Shown here: one piece after another, positions 23,720 to 32,801 of the stretch
Position numbering within the stretch: position 1 is the first letter of the stretch
Layout of the letters: every line of letters begins with the position of its first letter
Assembly: GCA_026122225.1 (NCBI GenBank)
Contig: JANEZZ010002680.1
Location: forward strand, 310,001 to 374,000
Reading direction: 5' to 3'
Source of the DNA: Heloderma charlesbogerti
Lineage: Eukaryota; Chordata; Lepidosauria; Squamata; Helodermatidae
DNA: 64,000 nt
Notes under the pieces: model-generated
What the model saw: the letters and a program-made list of their open reading frames with translations, nothing else
Told to the model about the DNA's origin: nothing
Database searches by the model: none
Position numbers and translations under genes: made by a program

Positions 23720-23795
23720 CCCAAAGTTCTGAGCACAATGAGGCAGAATCATGTGATTGTGAGTGTGACCCCAAGTTCATGCACATTTTCAATTA

Positions 23796-23873
23796 GAATC
23801 ATAGAACCATAGAATAGTAGGGTTGGAAGGGGCCTACAAGGCCATCAAGTCCAACCCCCTGCTCAGTGCAGGA
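23796..23873 (-). mobile_element. CR1 LINE, 3' tail
   Basis: 'agaatagtagggttggaagg' with 'ggcctacaaggcca' is the reverse complement of the CR1 end at 15,385-15,444. It inserted just downstream of the transposase stop. Confidence 0.85.
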
Positions 23874-24759
23874 AATTGGTAGAGAAAACACCATTTCCAA
23901 ATGTGCATGTAGAAGAGGCAACTCACAGAGTGGTGGTTGTACCACCAGCAGTGCACATATTCCACACTGTAGCCATCTTGTTCTTGTTTTGTCCAAACAA
24001 GCAGTCCCTGTCTGGCCTGGGCAGAGCCCAAAGCAGTGGCGATATGTGGCGGTGCTTTGCATAACTCACACCGACATGCAGAGTCCAGTTGCACTGTCCA
24101 ACTATGTCTGGCAGCCTATACAGCAAACATCCCTACTACACACACACACAATTTTCTATGCATCCCAGTGTATTTCACTATTACACTATATGTGTATCTT
24201 TATCCCTCTGAATGTTAGTATGATTCTGATTCCCCAAATGTATGTATAGTTCTAATTCCCTTGATGTGTGCTTTTAATTCATTTTAAATTCTTCTTTCAT
24301 AAATCATGGAATTGCTTTCAAAGACCTTGTTGTGGTCTCTCTCTGACTTCCTCAGCTTTTGGGGGTATCAGGTTTTCCTAAACACCGAGAGTTCTATGTG
24401 AAAAGATCCCTCTGGTATGTGTTTAGTTTACATGTATGTGATATGCACCTCCATGTAAAATAAAGCAGACTTTGTAACATCAGGGATACTGAGCATCTCC
24501 CTATGAGGGAAGCTTACAGCAGCTGGGATTGTTTAGCTTGGAAAGCATTCTTGTTGTTGCGGTTTGTGGAACAGTACGCAAACACAGATCATTGTGTAAA
24601 ATGATCTAGATTTAAAAAATTATATCTCTTGACTTGAACCAAGAAATTGTTTAGTTTTTTTCAGGGCAGGGCAGAAAGAACTTTAAACAAACAGAACAGA
24701 AGTTACAAAACAAAACACAAAAACAGTTGAAATGTTGGTCTCCGGCTGCAGGCCTCAGT

Positions 24760-24809
24760 TCATGGTAATGCCCACTCGATGGCCTCCACCCTTCTTTGAA
24801 AGTCATTAC
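24760..24809 (-). pseudogene. SANT-domain gene of the hAT element, exon 3
   Basis: After an acceptor 'cacacag' the exon reads 'CNDFQRRVEAIEWALP' and a stop at 24,760-24,762. The first codon is split with exon 2 (phase 1). The heptad-like pattern suggests a short C-terminal coiled coil. Confidence 0.55.
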
Positions 24810-24896
24810 CTGTGTGTAGAAAGAGAATAAACCACAATGGTAGTATGCATCTCCCAGGCAGAGTTGTTAGCTCAGGTGCCATTGTGTAGTACTTAC

Positions 24897-25130
24897 AGGT
24901 CCTGCTGAGCCTCTGGACGTCCCCCAGCAGATGCCTGAGGAGTACCAGAGGAGGGGCTTCATCTGTGGAAGAAGGGTGGCCTTCCTCCACAGATGCTGCT
25001 CCTCCTCCTCCTCCTGTTGCTGGCTGCGGTTCAGGCTCCTCGGGCTCCTCCTCCTCTTCCTCTTCCTCCTCTCTCCTCTCCCTCTCGGCTGCCCTCAATG
25101 CCTCCTTTGCCGGCAATGCACGATGTGCAG
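24897..25130 (-). pseudogene. SANT-domain gene of the hAT element, exon 2
   Basis: An acceptor 'ccacag' (25,131-25,136) and a donor 'gtaagt' (below 24,897) bound 234 bases that are open throughout. The product has an Arg/Glu-rich start ('AAERERREEEEEEEEE'), a Pro/Glu and Gly linker, and an end 'LRHLLGDVQRLSRT'. Phases agree with exons 1 and 3. The Glu repeat matches a run of GAG/GAA codons and may vary in length. Confidence 0.6.
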
Positions 25131-25428
25131 CTGTGGAATGTCACAGTAACAGAATGAATTCAGTTATATATGAGTGAACAAAACCACAGTCATTCATTGA
25201 TCCATCTCTCACCATTTCCAAGTCCTGCTCCTACTACCATATGAACCACAGATTCTGTCCTCCCACCACAAAGTCTGTTGAGGTAATAATTAGAGAGGCA
25301 GATTAGACAGTATTGACAGTTTTGGCTGCATGTTGGGGACTGCTGGACTTCTTTAAACATGCACAGGATTGCACTTTTAGTCACCCCACAGAACTGATAT
25401 TGCATTTTGACATTTGCAATGTCATGGT

Positions 25429-25655
25429 ATTTATTTATTCTATTTATGCATTGCATAAATCCCACCTTTTTTCCTAGCACAAGGAACCCAAGGCGGCTCA
25501 CATTATCCTCTTCCTCTCCATTTAACCCTCACAACAACAACACTGTGAAGTAGGCTGGGGCTTTCTGACTGGGCCAAAATCACCCAGCGAGCTTCCATGG
25601 CTGAGTGGACTAGATCCCAGATCTCCAAGCTCCCAGTTCAACACTTGCTCATCAG
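25429..25655 (-). mobile_element. tRNA-derived SINE nested in the hAT element
   Basis: It is the reverse-strand relative of the SINE at 12,240-12,500. It has a 'ttatttattc' tail complement at the left, 'cctcacaacaacaacactgt' in the body, and a decayed tRNA-like head at the right. Confidence 0.7.
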
Positions 25656-25932
25656 TTGACTTGGGTGTAGGGATGTACGAAAGTCACTTACCGTTTCGCG
25701 GATCTGCTTCACGGTGGGGGAGAGGCGCTCCGTCCCTCCCCCTGGAATCCTCGACAGGGGGGAGGCACTCCATCCCTCCCCCCAGAATCCTGCCCGGCCA
25801 GCTCCGCTCCACGGGGATTCCACAGAGCCTCCAGCCGGCTCCGCCCGCAGCTGGACATTCGGCCGCTGGGCAGCAGGGACGCAAATGGCGGCGGCCGTAG
25901 CTGCCACCGTTTGCATCCCTGTACTTAACCAT

Positions 25933-25964
25933 GATAGGCTACGTAAATATTTACGTAGCCTATC
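25933..25964. repeat. Perfect 32-bp palindrome
   Basis: The sequence equals its own reverse complement, centred on 'acgtaaatatttacgt'. Confidence 0.9.
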
Positions 25965-26040
25965 ACAGCAAAGTAAAAAAAAAACACGTATGCAAATGGT
26001 GGCGGCTACGGTGGCTGCCATTTGCGTTCACTGTTTTTCG

Positions 26041-26080
26041 CCGTTCTAGCCTACGTAAATATTTACGTAGGCTAGAACGG
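26041..26080. repeat. Perfect 40-bp palindrome
   Basis: It has the same 'acgtaaatatttacgt' centre as the palindrome 100 bases upstream, with different outer arms. The outer flanks are also partly inverted ('cgttcactg' side against 'agcgaacgc' side). Confidence 0.9.
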
Positions 26081-26149
26081 CTAAAAATAGCGAACGCAAA
26101 TGGCGGCCGCCGTAGCCACTGCCATTTACATACACTGCGCCCAGCCAGG

Positions 26150-26710
26150 ACACCAGCCGCCGCCCCCACCGCTGCCCCGCCGCCACCACACCTGCCGCCC
26201 CCACCGCACCTGCCACCGCCGCCACTGAGCCGCCGCACCTCCTGCTGCCCCCGCTGCTGCATCTGCCGCCACTGCCACCGCACCTTCTGCCACCCCCACT
26301 GCCGCACCTTCCGCGGCCGCTACTACGCTGCCCCCACCGCACCTTCTGCCGCCGCCACTGCACCACCGCACCTTCTGCCGCCCCCGCCCCGCTTCACCTG
26401 CCGCCCCCGCCGCTGCCCCCGCCCCCACCCCCACCGCACCTTCCGCCCCCACCGCTGCACCTTCCGCCACCGCTGCACCTTCCGCCACGCCGCCGCACCT
26501 TCCACCGCCCCCACCGCCACACCCACCACCGTCGCCCCTGCTGCCCCTTCTGCCACACCCACCGCACCTTCTGCCGCCGCTGTTGTGCCGCCCCCACCGC
26601 ACCTTCCGCCGCCGCACCTTCCGCCACCGCACCTTCCGCCGCCGCACCTTCCTCCGCTGCTGCCGCACCACCGCCGCACCTGCTGCCGCCGCCGCTGCAT
26701 CCGCTGCATC
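26150..26710. repeat. CCG/CAC-rich minisatellite
   Basis: About 560 bases consist of imperfect units such as 'ccgcaccttccgccgccg'. The plus strand is extremely C-rich, so the minus strand is G-rich. Long open frames across it in all phases are a by-product of this composition. Confidence 0.85.
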
Positions 26711-27379
26711 CGTCGCTGCCACCCCGGTAAGTGCCGTCCCGGGGGGTTCCACGGAGCAGGCGGGGGGGCAGGAGGCTGTTCCGCCACGGATTCCGGGGGG
26801 CCGAATGCCAGTGCATTCGGCCTCACTGGAATCCGTGGCGGAATTCTCCGCCATCCCTACTTGAGTGCCAATGTCTTGGTAGAAAGGTGGGGTGCAAAAA
26901 TTCAGGAATCACTACATAAATAAGGATGACATGCACACACCGTGAGGCTGGTGCCAGTCTCTCTCTGTGTACTGCGAAATGGACAGTGTGTCAGTGTGTA
27001 ATATGATTTGTAGCCAGGGGGCCGCATAATCCTATGCATGTGGTTGTACAGGAAAAAGTAATACAGTTCCCAGCATACCTTCTTCAACCAGCCAAAGTGG
27101 CCGGAAGATGATGGGAGTAGGACCTTTTTCTGTCCAACAAGCATAGGATTCCAGGCTAAATGTCAAGGTTTGTTTGTTTCCACATGAGACCACAAAGAGA
27201 TAGCTTCATTTTCAGGTGGGCTTTTGCAGGAGGGGTGGTTGCAAAAAGGGCTGGGACTGGAGGGACATGGTGGGAATAATAATAATAAGACTGTGTCCAA
27301 GAGGAGTGGCAGACCGTACACATAATTATTTTCATATTCAGTCAAGCTTGATGATGGGAATGGGATCAATATAACTTAC

Positions 27380-27684
27380 CAGGCATATGCCTCAGTGAAA
27401 ATGCAGGCTCCTCCGGTAGTATGGGGGGGGTGGACAACGGTGCCCTCCTCTCTGCTGCACCCATCCCCTCCTTAATGAAGGAGCGCTTCAGGGCCTTCCA
27501 TTTGGAGCTCAACTGCCCAGTGGTCCACACATGCCCCACCTGCTCCATACGCCTCCTGATACGCTCCCAGTAGGCCTCATTGCGGCCCAAACAGCACTGC
27601 CACTGCCTCAATGTTTTTAATGTTTATTAGGAGGGCCTTGGTCTCCTCCCAGTCCCACCTCCTCCCAAGCACTGCTGCAGTCAT
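27380..27684 (-). pseudogene. SANT/Myb-like gene of the hAT element, exon 1
   Basis: From an ATG at 27,682-27,684 the exon reads 'RRWDWEETKALLINIKN' and, after a one-base frameshift near 27,612, 'GRNEAYWERIRRRMEQVGH' and 'LSSKWKALKRSFIKEG'. The Trp spacing and the 'KWK.LK' end are those of a Myb/SANT-like (trihelix, MSANTD-type) DNA-binding domain. It ends at a donor 'gtaagt' in phase 1, compatible with exon 2. It may be an accessory protein of the transposon; that role is inference from position only. Confidence 0.6.
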
Positions 27685-28619
27685 TTTTTTTGTTCAAAAC
27701 AGTCCAAAGTCCAAACAGCACACAACTACCACTCAACTACACACACAAACCGGACAACCACGCACATGCACAACCGCCACTCAACTACACACACACAAAC
27801 ACAATAACCAGAGAACCGCCACCACGCACACTCACAACCACCACACAACTACACACATAATAACCAGACAACCACCACCACGCAGATGCAGACGGCGTTC
27901 AGGAAGTTAGCAAGACGTTTATGACAGATTTTGCGGAAGCGGACCTGCAGCAGTTTTTTTATTATTATTTGGGAGATGCTGCATTTTCTGAGGTTAACAA
28001 GATCAGTAAACATGAGGCACATCAACCACAAAAACTCAGAAATTAATAAAATCATGGTCCCTGTCCGAGAAAACAAGACAGCAGCGGAGCACACAGAGGG
28101 CAGGAAAAATTCCAGCCATGGGAAAAAATACATAAACAATTACGAAAATAGCAGGAAAGTTCCAGCCAAGGGAAAAAATACATAGACAATAATAATAGCA
28201 GTGGCGAATGCAGCGGAAGTTATGTGGGGGGGGGGGATTCACGCCAAGGGAAAAAATACTTAAGCAATTACAACAATGGCGAGTGCGGTGGAAGTTACGT
28301 GGGGGTCAATTCCAGCCATGGAAAAAAACGTAAATATTTATGAAAAAAACAGGTATGGAAGTTACTTGGGAATTGCCACCTTGACAAAAAATATGGAAAC
28401 ATTTACGAAAAATAGTGTTCCCTCCGGAAGTTCGTGGAATTGTGGATGGAGATGGACGGCTGCTGGGCGGGGAGGATTTTTCAGCGGTCGGTACGGATTT
28501 ATTTACATAATTTCTGAAGCAGAAAAAAAAACAGAGGATTCCAGGGGCTTGCGGACAGCGGAATGGGACAGAGGGCACAAACTGCAGAAGTCAAGCGGGA
28601 CGGTAGGAGCACAGTTCAT

Positions 28620-28628
28620 ACATCCCTA
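28620..28628 (-). repeat. hAT right terminal inverted repeat
   Basis: ACATCCCTA is the reverse complement of the left end and is followed at once by the octamer 'gaaaaaag'. Confidence 0.75.
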
Positions 28629-28636
28629 GAAAAAAG

Positions 28637-29330
28637 AAATGTCTGGGAATGCCACCTACCTGCTCCCCCTGTTGCTCCCCTGGCAAAGGTTTCTAGAAAT
28701 GCCAGAGAGGAAGAGGAGTTGCTTTCATTGATAAAAACTATGTCTTCTCATCTATCAGTGCAGTCAAAGAAACTTGAAACAATTCAGGACTCAATCACTG
28801 CCCTTCAAGGGGCTGTGGACTTAATTAATTTCTCTCTTCAAAAGATGGAATCGAAGGTTAATGTTCTCGAAGATCGGGTTATTGCTCATGAAACTACTAT
28901 GGAAGCTTCTTATAATATTTTGTCTGCTCGAATTTCTCAATTGGAGGCCTCCACACACAGAGCGAATCTTCGTATCCTTGGTATTAAAGATGTGGCTACT
29001 GATATATATCTGGCGGAATTTATGGACAAACTTTTGCATGAGCTATTGGTTTTACCATCTGATTTTCTACTTGATATTGAGCACGCATATCATGTTCCTG
29101 GTTTAATATGTGGCACTAAAGGGACTTTTGGGACTGTTATTGTTTAGTTTTCACAAGTCTCTACAAAAAATTATCTTATGCGTTTGGCAAGAGAACAAGG
29201 TGAGCTTCAGTGGGGACCAGCAAATGACAAGATTATGCTCTTTCCTGATTATACTAAAGAAATCGCTGACAGAAGAAGGCAATTTAAGAGGATTAAATCT
29301 CTTCAAAATGTTTGGAGGTTACTCAAAACC
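28637..29330 (+). pseudogene. L1-type ORF1 (right half)
   Basis: L1 ORF1 proteins are RNA-binding chaperones with a coiled coil, an RRM and a C-terminal domain. Here a coiled coil is seen at about 28,755-28,900 ('KKLETIQDSITALQG', 'MESKVNVLEDRV'), then 'ANLRILGIKD' and 'HAYHVPG' of the RRM, a stop at 29,145, and 'LFPDYTKEIADRRRQFKRI' of the C-terminal domain near 29,240-29,300. The N-terminal codons lie at 18,331-18,354 on the other side of the hAT insertion. Confidence 0.7.
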
Positions 29331-29515
29331 ACAATAACAGAAGGTGAAGTCAGGAGATTACCATCATGCTTAATGAGCAGCATCAAGGATGCTATTAGAG
29401 AAAAGGCTTCCTTCAGAAAAGTATTGCCCAAATGACAAGAACAAAAAGGAACACAAACCTGTACAAAGGAAATGAAAGAAAAGAAAAAGAGATCCCCCCC
29501 AAGCATTTTGAGGAG
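29313..29515 (+). mobile_element. CR1-like LINE linker fragment
   Basis: It is homologous to 7,403-7,612 ('ttaatgagcagcatcaagga', 'gctattagagaaaaggcttc', a C-rich run before 'aagcatt'). Confidence 0.65.
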
Positions 29516-29523
29516 CATAGCGC

Positions 29524-30391
29524 TAGAGATGGGCAAACCCCGCGACATCCACTGCAGGGAAAATCTAGGCCTCTTGGGGCCCCGCAGAATTCCCCAGAGC
29601 CCTTGTCTGTCCACCAGATTTCACATGGCAGCTCTCCAGCTTTATAAAAGGCAAGATAGGCTAATGGCAGCTGCTATTAGTCTGTTGTGGGAAAATTACA
29701 GCTGTAATTAGCATATTTTACATCATTTGCGGCCTTGAAGCACTTACTTCTATCTAAACTGCAGCCGTAATATTCTTAATTTGCTGAAATTACCTTTGCA
29801 AATGGGCAATTTCTATTAAGAAAAAGAGATGCTTGCAGAGCCATCTTTAAGAAAAAGAAAAAAAAAGAGAAAGTTCCCGGATTTCAGGAAAAAGCCCATG
29901 GCTTAGTTCACAAATGCAAGCTGAGTCGGGGGTGTTGCAGAAATCTGAAGAGCCCCAAAAGGGCTGGATTTCCCCACAACAGCCATCTCTAAAAAGACTC
30001 AGCTTAAGAATGGTAAGCAACTATACTTATTTTAAGAACCTTTAAGCAATCTCATTATTTGAAGGAGTGACATTTTATTCAGTTTTGTAAATAATTTCCA
30101 TGAATGAACATCTTAGTTTTTGTTCATTTTGAAAAGTGGTCTCCAGTGGAAGCGTCAATCCCTGTAAACTGGCTTTTTTTGAGTCATGCGGATTCTGTGA
30201 ATTTGTAGACTGGTTTTAAACTTTGGGGAGAGATTTCCACTAATTTGCATTAGCACTAATGCAAATTAGTGCAAGCAGAATGAAATTCTGGTAAAAAAAA
30301 ATCCGATTCTGTCAATGACAGACCAAACAACACCTGATAATTGGTGAAACACAGTCAGAACAGATATATAAAAAGATCCTTACATCCCTAG
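29524..30391. mobile_element. Possible non-autonomous hAT-type element
   Basis: The left end 'tagagatgggcaaac' and the right end complement 'tagggatgtaagg' look like hAT termini, and the interior contains a strong palindrome (30,239-30,270). I could not find a matching 8-bp duplication ('catagcgc' against 'gtctcagc'), so the two ends may belong to different elements. Confidence 0.3.
30239..30270. repeat. 32-bp hairpin with two octamer motifs
   Basis: Two perfect 15-base arms flank a 2-base centre and carry ATTTGCAT and ATGCAAAT, the POU/Oct octamer in both orientations. Most likely part of a transposon core. Confidence 0.8.
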
Positions 30392-30584
30392 TCTCAGCTC
30401 GCTTTCAGATGGCCTTCACTGCTGTAGCCCACCCAGGACTCCCCCGCCCTCTCAACTCTTTTGCTCTTTCTGTGCTACAAGGAAACATTAACTTACTATA
30501 TCCAATTTTTGTTTCAAGATTACAAAACTAACCAAAAGCCCATGTGGAAAATGTACAGGTAGAATGCTTAACCTGTGGTTTATC

Positions 30585-30655
30585 CTGGACTGGGCAGGAG
30601 GTTGGATTAGATGGCCTTCAAAGTCCATTCCAACGCTACCATTCTGTGTGGATGG
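30585..30655 (+). mobile_element. CR1-like 3' tail fragment
   Basis: 'aggttggattagatggcctt' and 'ccattccaacgctaccattc' match the CR1 3' end at 15,390-15,440 with substitutions. Confidence 0.6.
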
Positions 30656-31149
30656 TGTTGGTTGCCAGCTGGAAGTACTTGTAATGTGGAATGGTAGCTT
30701 CAGTTGCATAGACTCCATGTGTCTATTCCAGTGAACAGACAAATCTAGACCCACCATTCTGCCATTGACAGCCATCCAGCTCCAAGGTAGCGGTGAAGAT
30801 GGAACGAACCACACCATGCCGTACCATACCATATGCATATTACCTAAATAACATGTCTCTTAAGAGCATGGTCCTCGACCGCTGTAATTTCCTGGCATTT
30901 GGCAGCTTGAATGAACATTGAAAGCCCTTAACACAATTTGTGAAAACAAAAGGTTTTTGTTTATTGAATTTGAATATGTGTGTGCCTCCCCACCCCGCCC
31001 CCAGTATATACAAGTGTTTGTGTGTGCATCCCCACACCCAAATATGTGGGTGCAGGGGCAGGCTCACTTGCAGCCTTCAGACCCCCTGGTGAAACCAGAT
31101 TTTGCCCAAAAACCTTGTGCACACTCCCCTGTATTACGCCACGGATAAT

Positions 31150-31270
31150 GTCAGTCATTCAATGAACTGGACAGTATCCACGAAAGCTCACGCCAGGATA
31201 TATTTGTTTGTCTTTAAGGAGCCACATGTCTATGTTGTTGTTTTGCTGCAACACACTAACAGCAGCAGAT
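31150..31270 (+). repeat. Unassigned interspersed-repeat fragment
   Basis: 'cacgaaagctcacgcc' and 'tctttaaggagccaca' resemble a repeat that is widespread in reptile genomes, by memory only. Confidence 0.35.
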
Positions 31271-31327
31271 TGGGGAAAGATTCAGCAGATGCTTCCCCAG
31301 GTATGGTGATAAAGTGATGGTAAAAGC

Positions 31328-31590
31328 TCAGCCTGTTGGATTTCCGCCTGCAGGGCAGCTTTTGATGGCTCACGACTCCTGCCAGTTGAGCGGCGCGGGG
31401 GGCGGGGGAGATGCGTAGCCAGCGATCCTAAGCAGCGGCACATGCTTCTGGGGAAAGCTGCGAAGAATCGGGCGGCCTATAACTCCGTGCGCGGTTCCCA
31501 GCAGCCGAGGCTCGGGCAAGCCGGCTGCGCTATCTGAGAAAGGAGGGAGGCGGCCCTCGCTCATGCGCTGTAAGCCGGGGAAGCCCAGAC
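31328..31590 (+). repeat. DHRS1-promoter segment, copy A1
   Basis: It aligns with 34,470-34,750 over about 260 bases (for example 'gcagcttttgatggc', 'cttctggggaaagctgc'). Many CG dinucleotides here correspond to TG or CA in the downstream copy. Confidence 0.75.
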
Positions 31591-31799
31591 TGGCTCTTCT
31601 GGCATCGGGGCGTTACGACAGCCCCGGCCCCGCTCGCACACGGGGGCGGCGCGGGGAATGGGAACGGCGTGGAAGCAAGCCCCGCGAGAGCCCCACCCGG
31701 CTCTGCGGCTCCTCCCCGATCTAGGCTAGTCGGCTTGCCCGGCGCCTCCTGCGGCTTTCCTTTTGCTCCGTCGCTGCTGCTGCTGCTGCTGCTGCTGCA
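31380..31799 (+). promoter_or_regulatory. CpG island and presumed promoter of the DHRS1-like gene
   Basis: The stretch is GC-rich with dense CpG, in contrast to AT-rich surroundings, and runs into the coding sequence to about 32,450. No TATA box is seen. It ends with (GCT)8 at 31,773-31,796, three bases before the start codon at 31,800. Confidence 0.7.
31773..31798 (+). repeat. (GCT)8 trinucleotide repeat in the 5' leader
   Basis: Eight uninterrupted GCT units stand directly before 'aATGGCA', in the presumed 5'UTR. Confidence 0.9.
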
Positions 31800-32801
31800 A
31801 TGGCAGGTCTCACCAGGCCGCTGTCCGGGCGGGTGTGCGCGGTGACCGGCGCCTCGCGGGGCATCGGGAAAGGCATCGCGCTGCAGCTGTCGGAGGCGGG
31901 CGCCACCGTGTACATCACAGCCCGGCATCGGGAGGCGCTGGAGCGGACGGCGGCCGAGGTGCAAGGCCGCGGCGGGAAGTGCGTGCCGGTGGTGTGCGAC
32001 TCTTCCCGGGAGGAAGAAGTGGCGGCGTTGTTCGAGCGCATCCGCCAGGAGCAGGCGGGCCGCCTGGACGTCTTGGTCAACAACGCCTTCTCGGGGGTGA
32101 GCGCCATCACCGAAGAGATGGGCTTGCCCTTCTGGGAGAGCGCCACCTCCCTCTGGGACCAGATAAACAACGCAGGCCTGAGGGGCCACTACCTCTGCAC
32201 GGTCTACGCTGCCCGCCTCATGGTGCCTGCTGGGCACGGGCTCATAGTCATCATCTCCTCGGCTGGGGGGCTGCGGTACATGTTCGACGTGCCCTACGGT
32301 GTGGGCAAGGCTGCCTGTGACCGCATGGCCATAGACTGTGCCGTCGAGCTACGTCCCTTCGGCGTGGCCTGTGTGGCACTGTGGCCCGGCCTCGTTCGCA
32401 CCGAAGGCTTGCAAGCAGAAGTGGAGAAGAACCCCACTGCACCAATCTTCAAAATGCTAAAGGAGAGACTGGCCATGATGGGGGAGACCCCTGAAGTGAG
32501 TGGGAAGTGCATAGTTGGCCTGGCCTCTGACCCCCATGTCATGCGCCATAGTGGTAAGGTTCACCTCTCTCCGGACCTTGCCCGCCTTTACCAGTTCAAG
32601 GATGTGGATGGGAGAGATGTCTTCAACTATGTTTCAGTCCGGGAGATCCTTACGGAAGTGATGCCCAAACTATCTGGCCTTTTCCGCCTCATCCCTCGCT
32701 GCCTCACCATCCCAAAGTGGGTTCTTACCCTCTATTCTAGCAAGTTCAATGTATACCGACCCATTCAGCCAGCTTATGCTAAATCAACAAAAAAAGGCTG
32801 A
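31800..32801 (+). CDS. DHRS1: DHRS1-like short-chain dehydrogenase/reductase, intronless
   Basis: Classical SDR enzymes oxidise or reduce carbonyls and alcohols with NAD(P)(H); mammalian DHRS1 is an ER-associated reductase acting on steroids and xenobiotics. The 333-residue frame has the cofactor motif TGASRGIG (16-23), the NNAFSG motif (94-99), the serine segment IISSAGG (151-157), the catalytic YGVGK (Tyr166, Lys170) and WPG (195-197). Its C-terminal half, including 'LSGK/VSGKC', 'DVDGR' and 'IPKWVLTLYSSKF', matches vertebrate DHRS1 as I remember it, with about 20 extra residues at the end. The start is chosen because it is the first in-frame ATG, in a fair Kozak context (gcaATGG), and opens directly into the SDR fold. 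The mammalian gene has several introns while this one has none, so it is probably a retrocopy that stayed intact under selection. No decayed poly(A) tract or flanking duplication is evident. Confidence 0.85.
   Translation: MAGLTRPLSGRVCAVTGASRGIGKGIALQLSEAGATVYITARHREALERTAAEVQGRGGKCVPVVCDSSREEEVAALFERIRQEQAGRLDVLVNNAFSGVSAITEEMGLPFWESATSLWDQINNAGLRGHYLCTVYAARLMVPAGHGLIVIISSAGGLRYMFDVPYGVGKAACDRMAIDCAVELRPFGVACVALWPGLVRTEGLQAEVEKNPTAPIFKMLKERLAMMGETPEVSGKCIVGLASDPHVMRHSGKVHLSPDLARLYQFKDVDGRDVFNYVSVREILTEVMPKLSGLFRLIPRCLTIPKWVLTLYSSKFNVYRPIQPAYAKSTKKG

Larger units (their letters stand above)
25660..26867. mobile_element. 1.2-kb non-autonomous hAT-type element nested in the larger one
   Basis: The element runs 25,668-26,859 with ends 'tagggatg' and its complement 'catcccta'. 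Flanking octamers 'cttgggtg' (25,660-25,667) and 'cttgagtg' (26,860-26,867) match in 7 of 8 positions. It has no transposase. Inside are two perfect palindromes (25,933-25,964 and 26,041-26,080) and a CCG-rich minisatellite (26,150-26,710). Sharing TAGGGATG with the host element suggests mobilisation by a related transposase. Confidence 0.75.
18347..28636 (+). mobile_element. 10.3-kb hAT transposon with target duplications
   Basis: The element runs from 18,355 to 28,628. It is flanked by the identical octamer 'gaaaaaag' (18,347-18,354 and 28,629-28,636), the 8-bp target duplication typical of hAT elements. Both ends are TAGGGATGT in inverted orientation. It contains a decayed two-exon BED-hAT transposase on the plus strand (19,499-23,719) and a three-exon SANT-domain gene on the minus strand (27,684-24,760), arranged tail to tail. 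Later insertions inside are a palindromic MITE (19,963-20,097), a CR1 tail (23,796-23,873), a SINE (25,429-25,655) and a second hAT-type element (25,668-26,859). Its 5' 600 bases are CpG-rich. Confidence 0.85.

Noticed and set aside
24931..25177. Ser/Leu-rich plus-strand frames over 24.9-25.2 kb
   Set aside because: They are the antisense of the Glu-rich exon of the SANT gene, whose splice sites and phases are consistent on the minus strand.
25931..26923. Long proline/threonine-rich open frame of 330 codons and several Gly/Arg-rich frames on the opposite strand
   Set aside because: They coincide with the CCG minisatellite, are open in several phases on both strands, have no domain, and run across the end of a transposable element.
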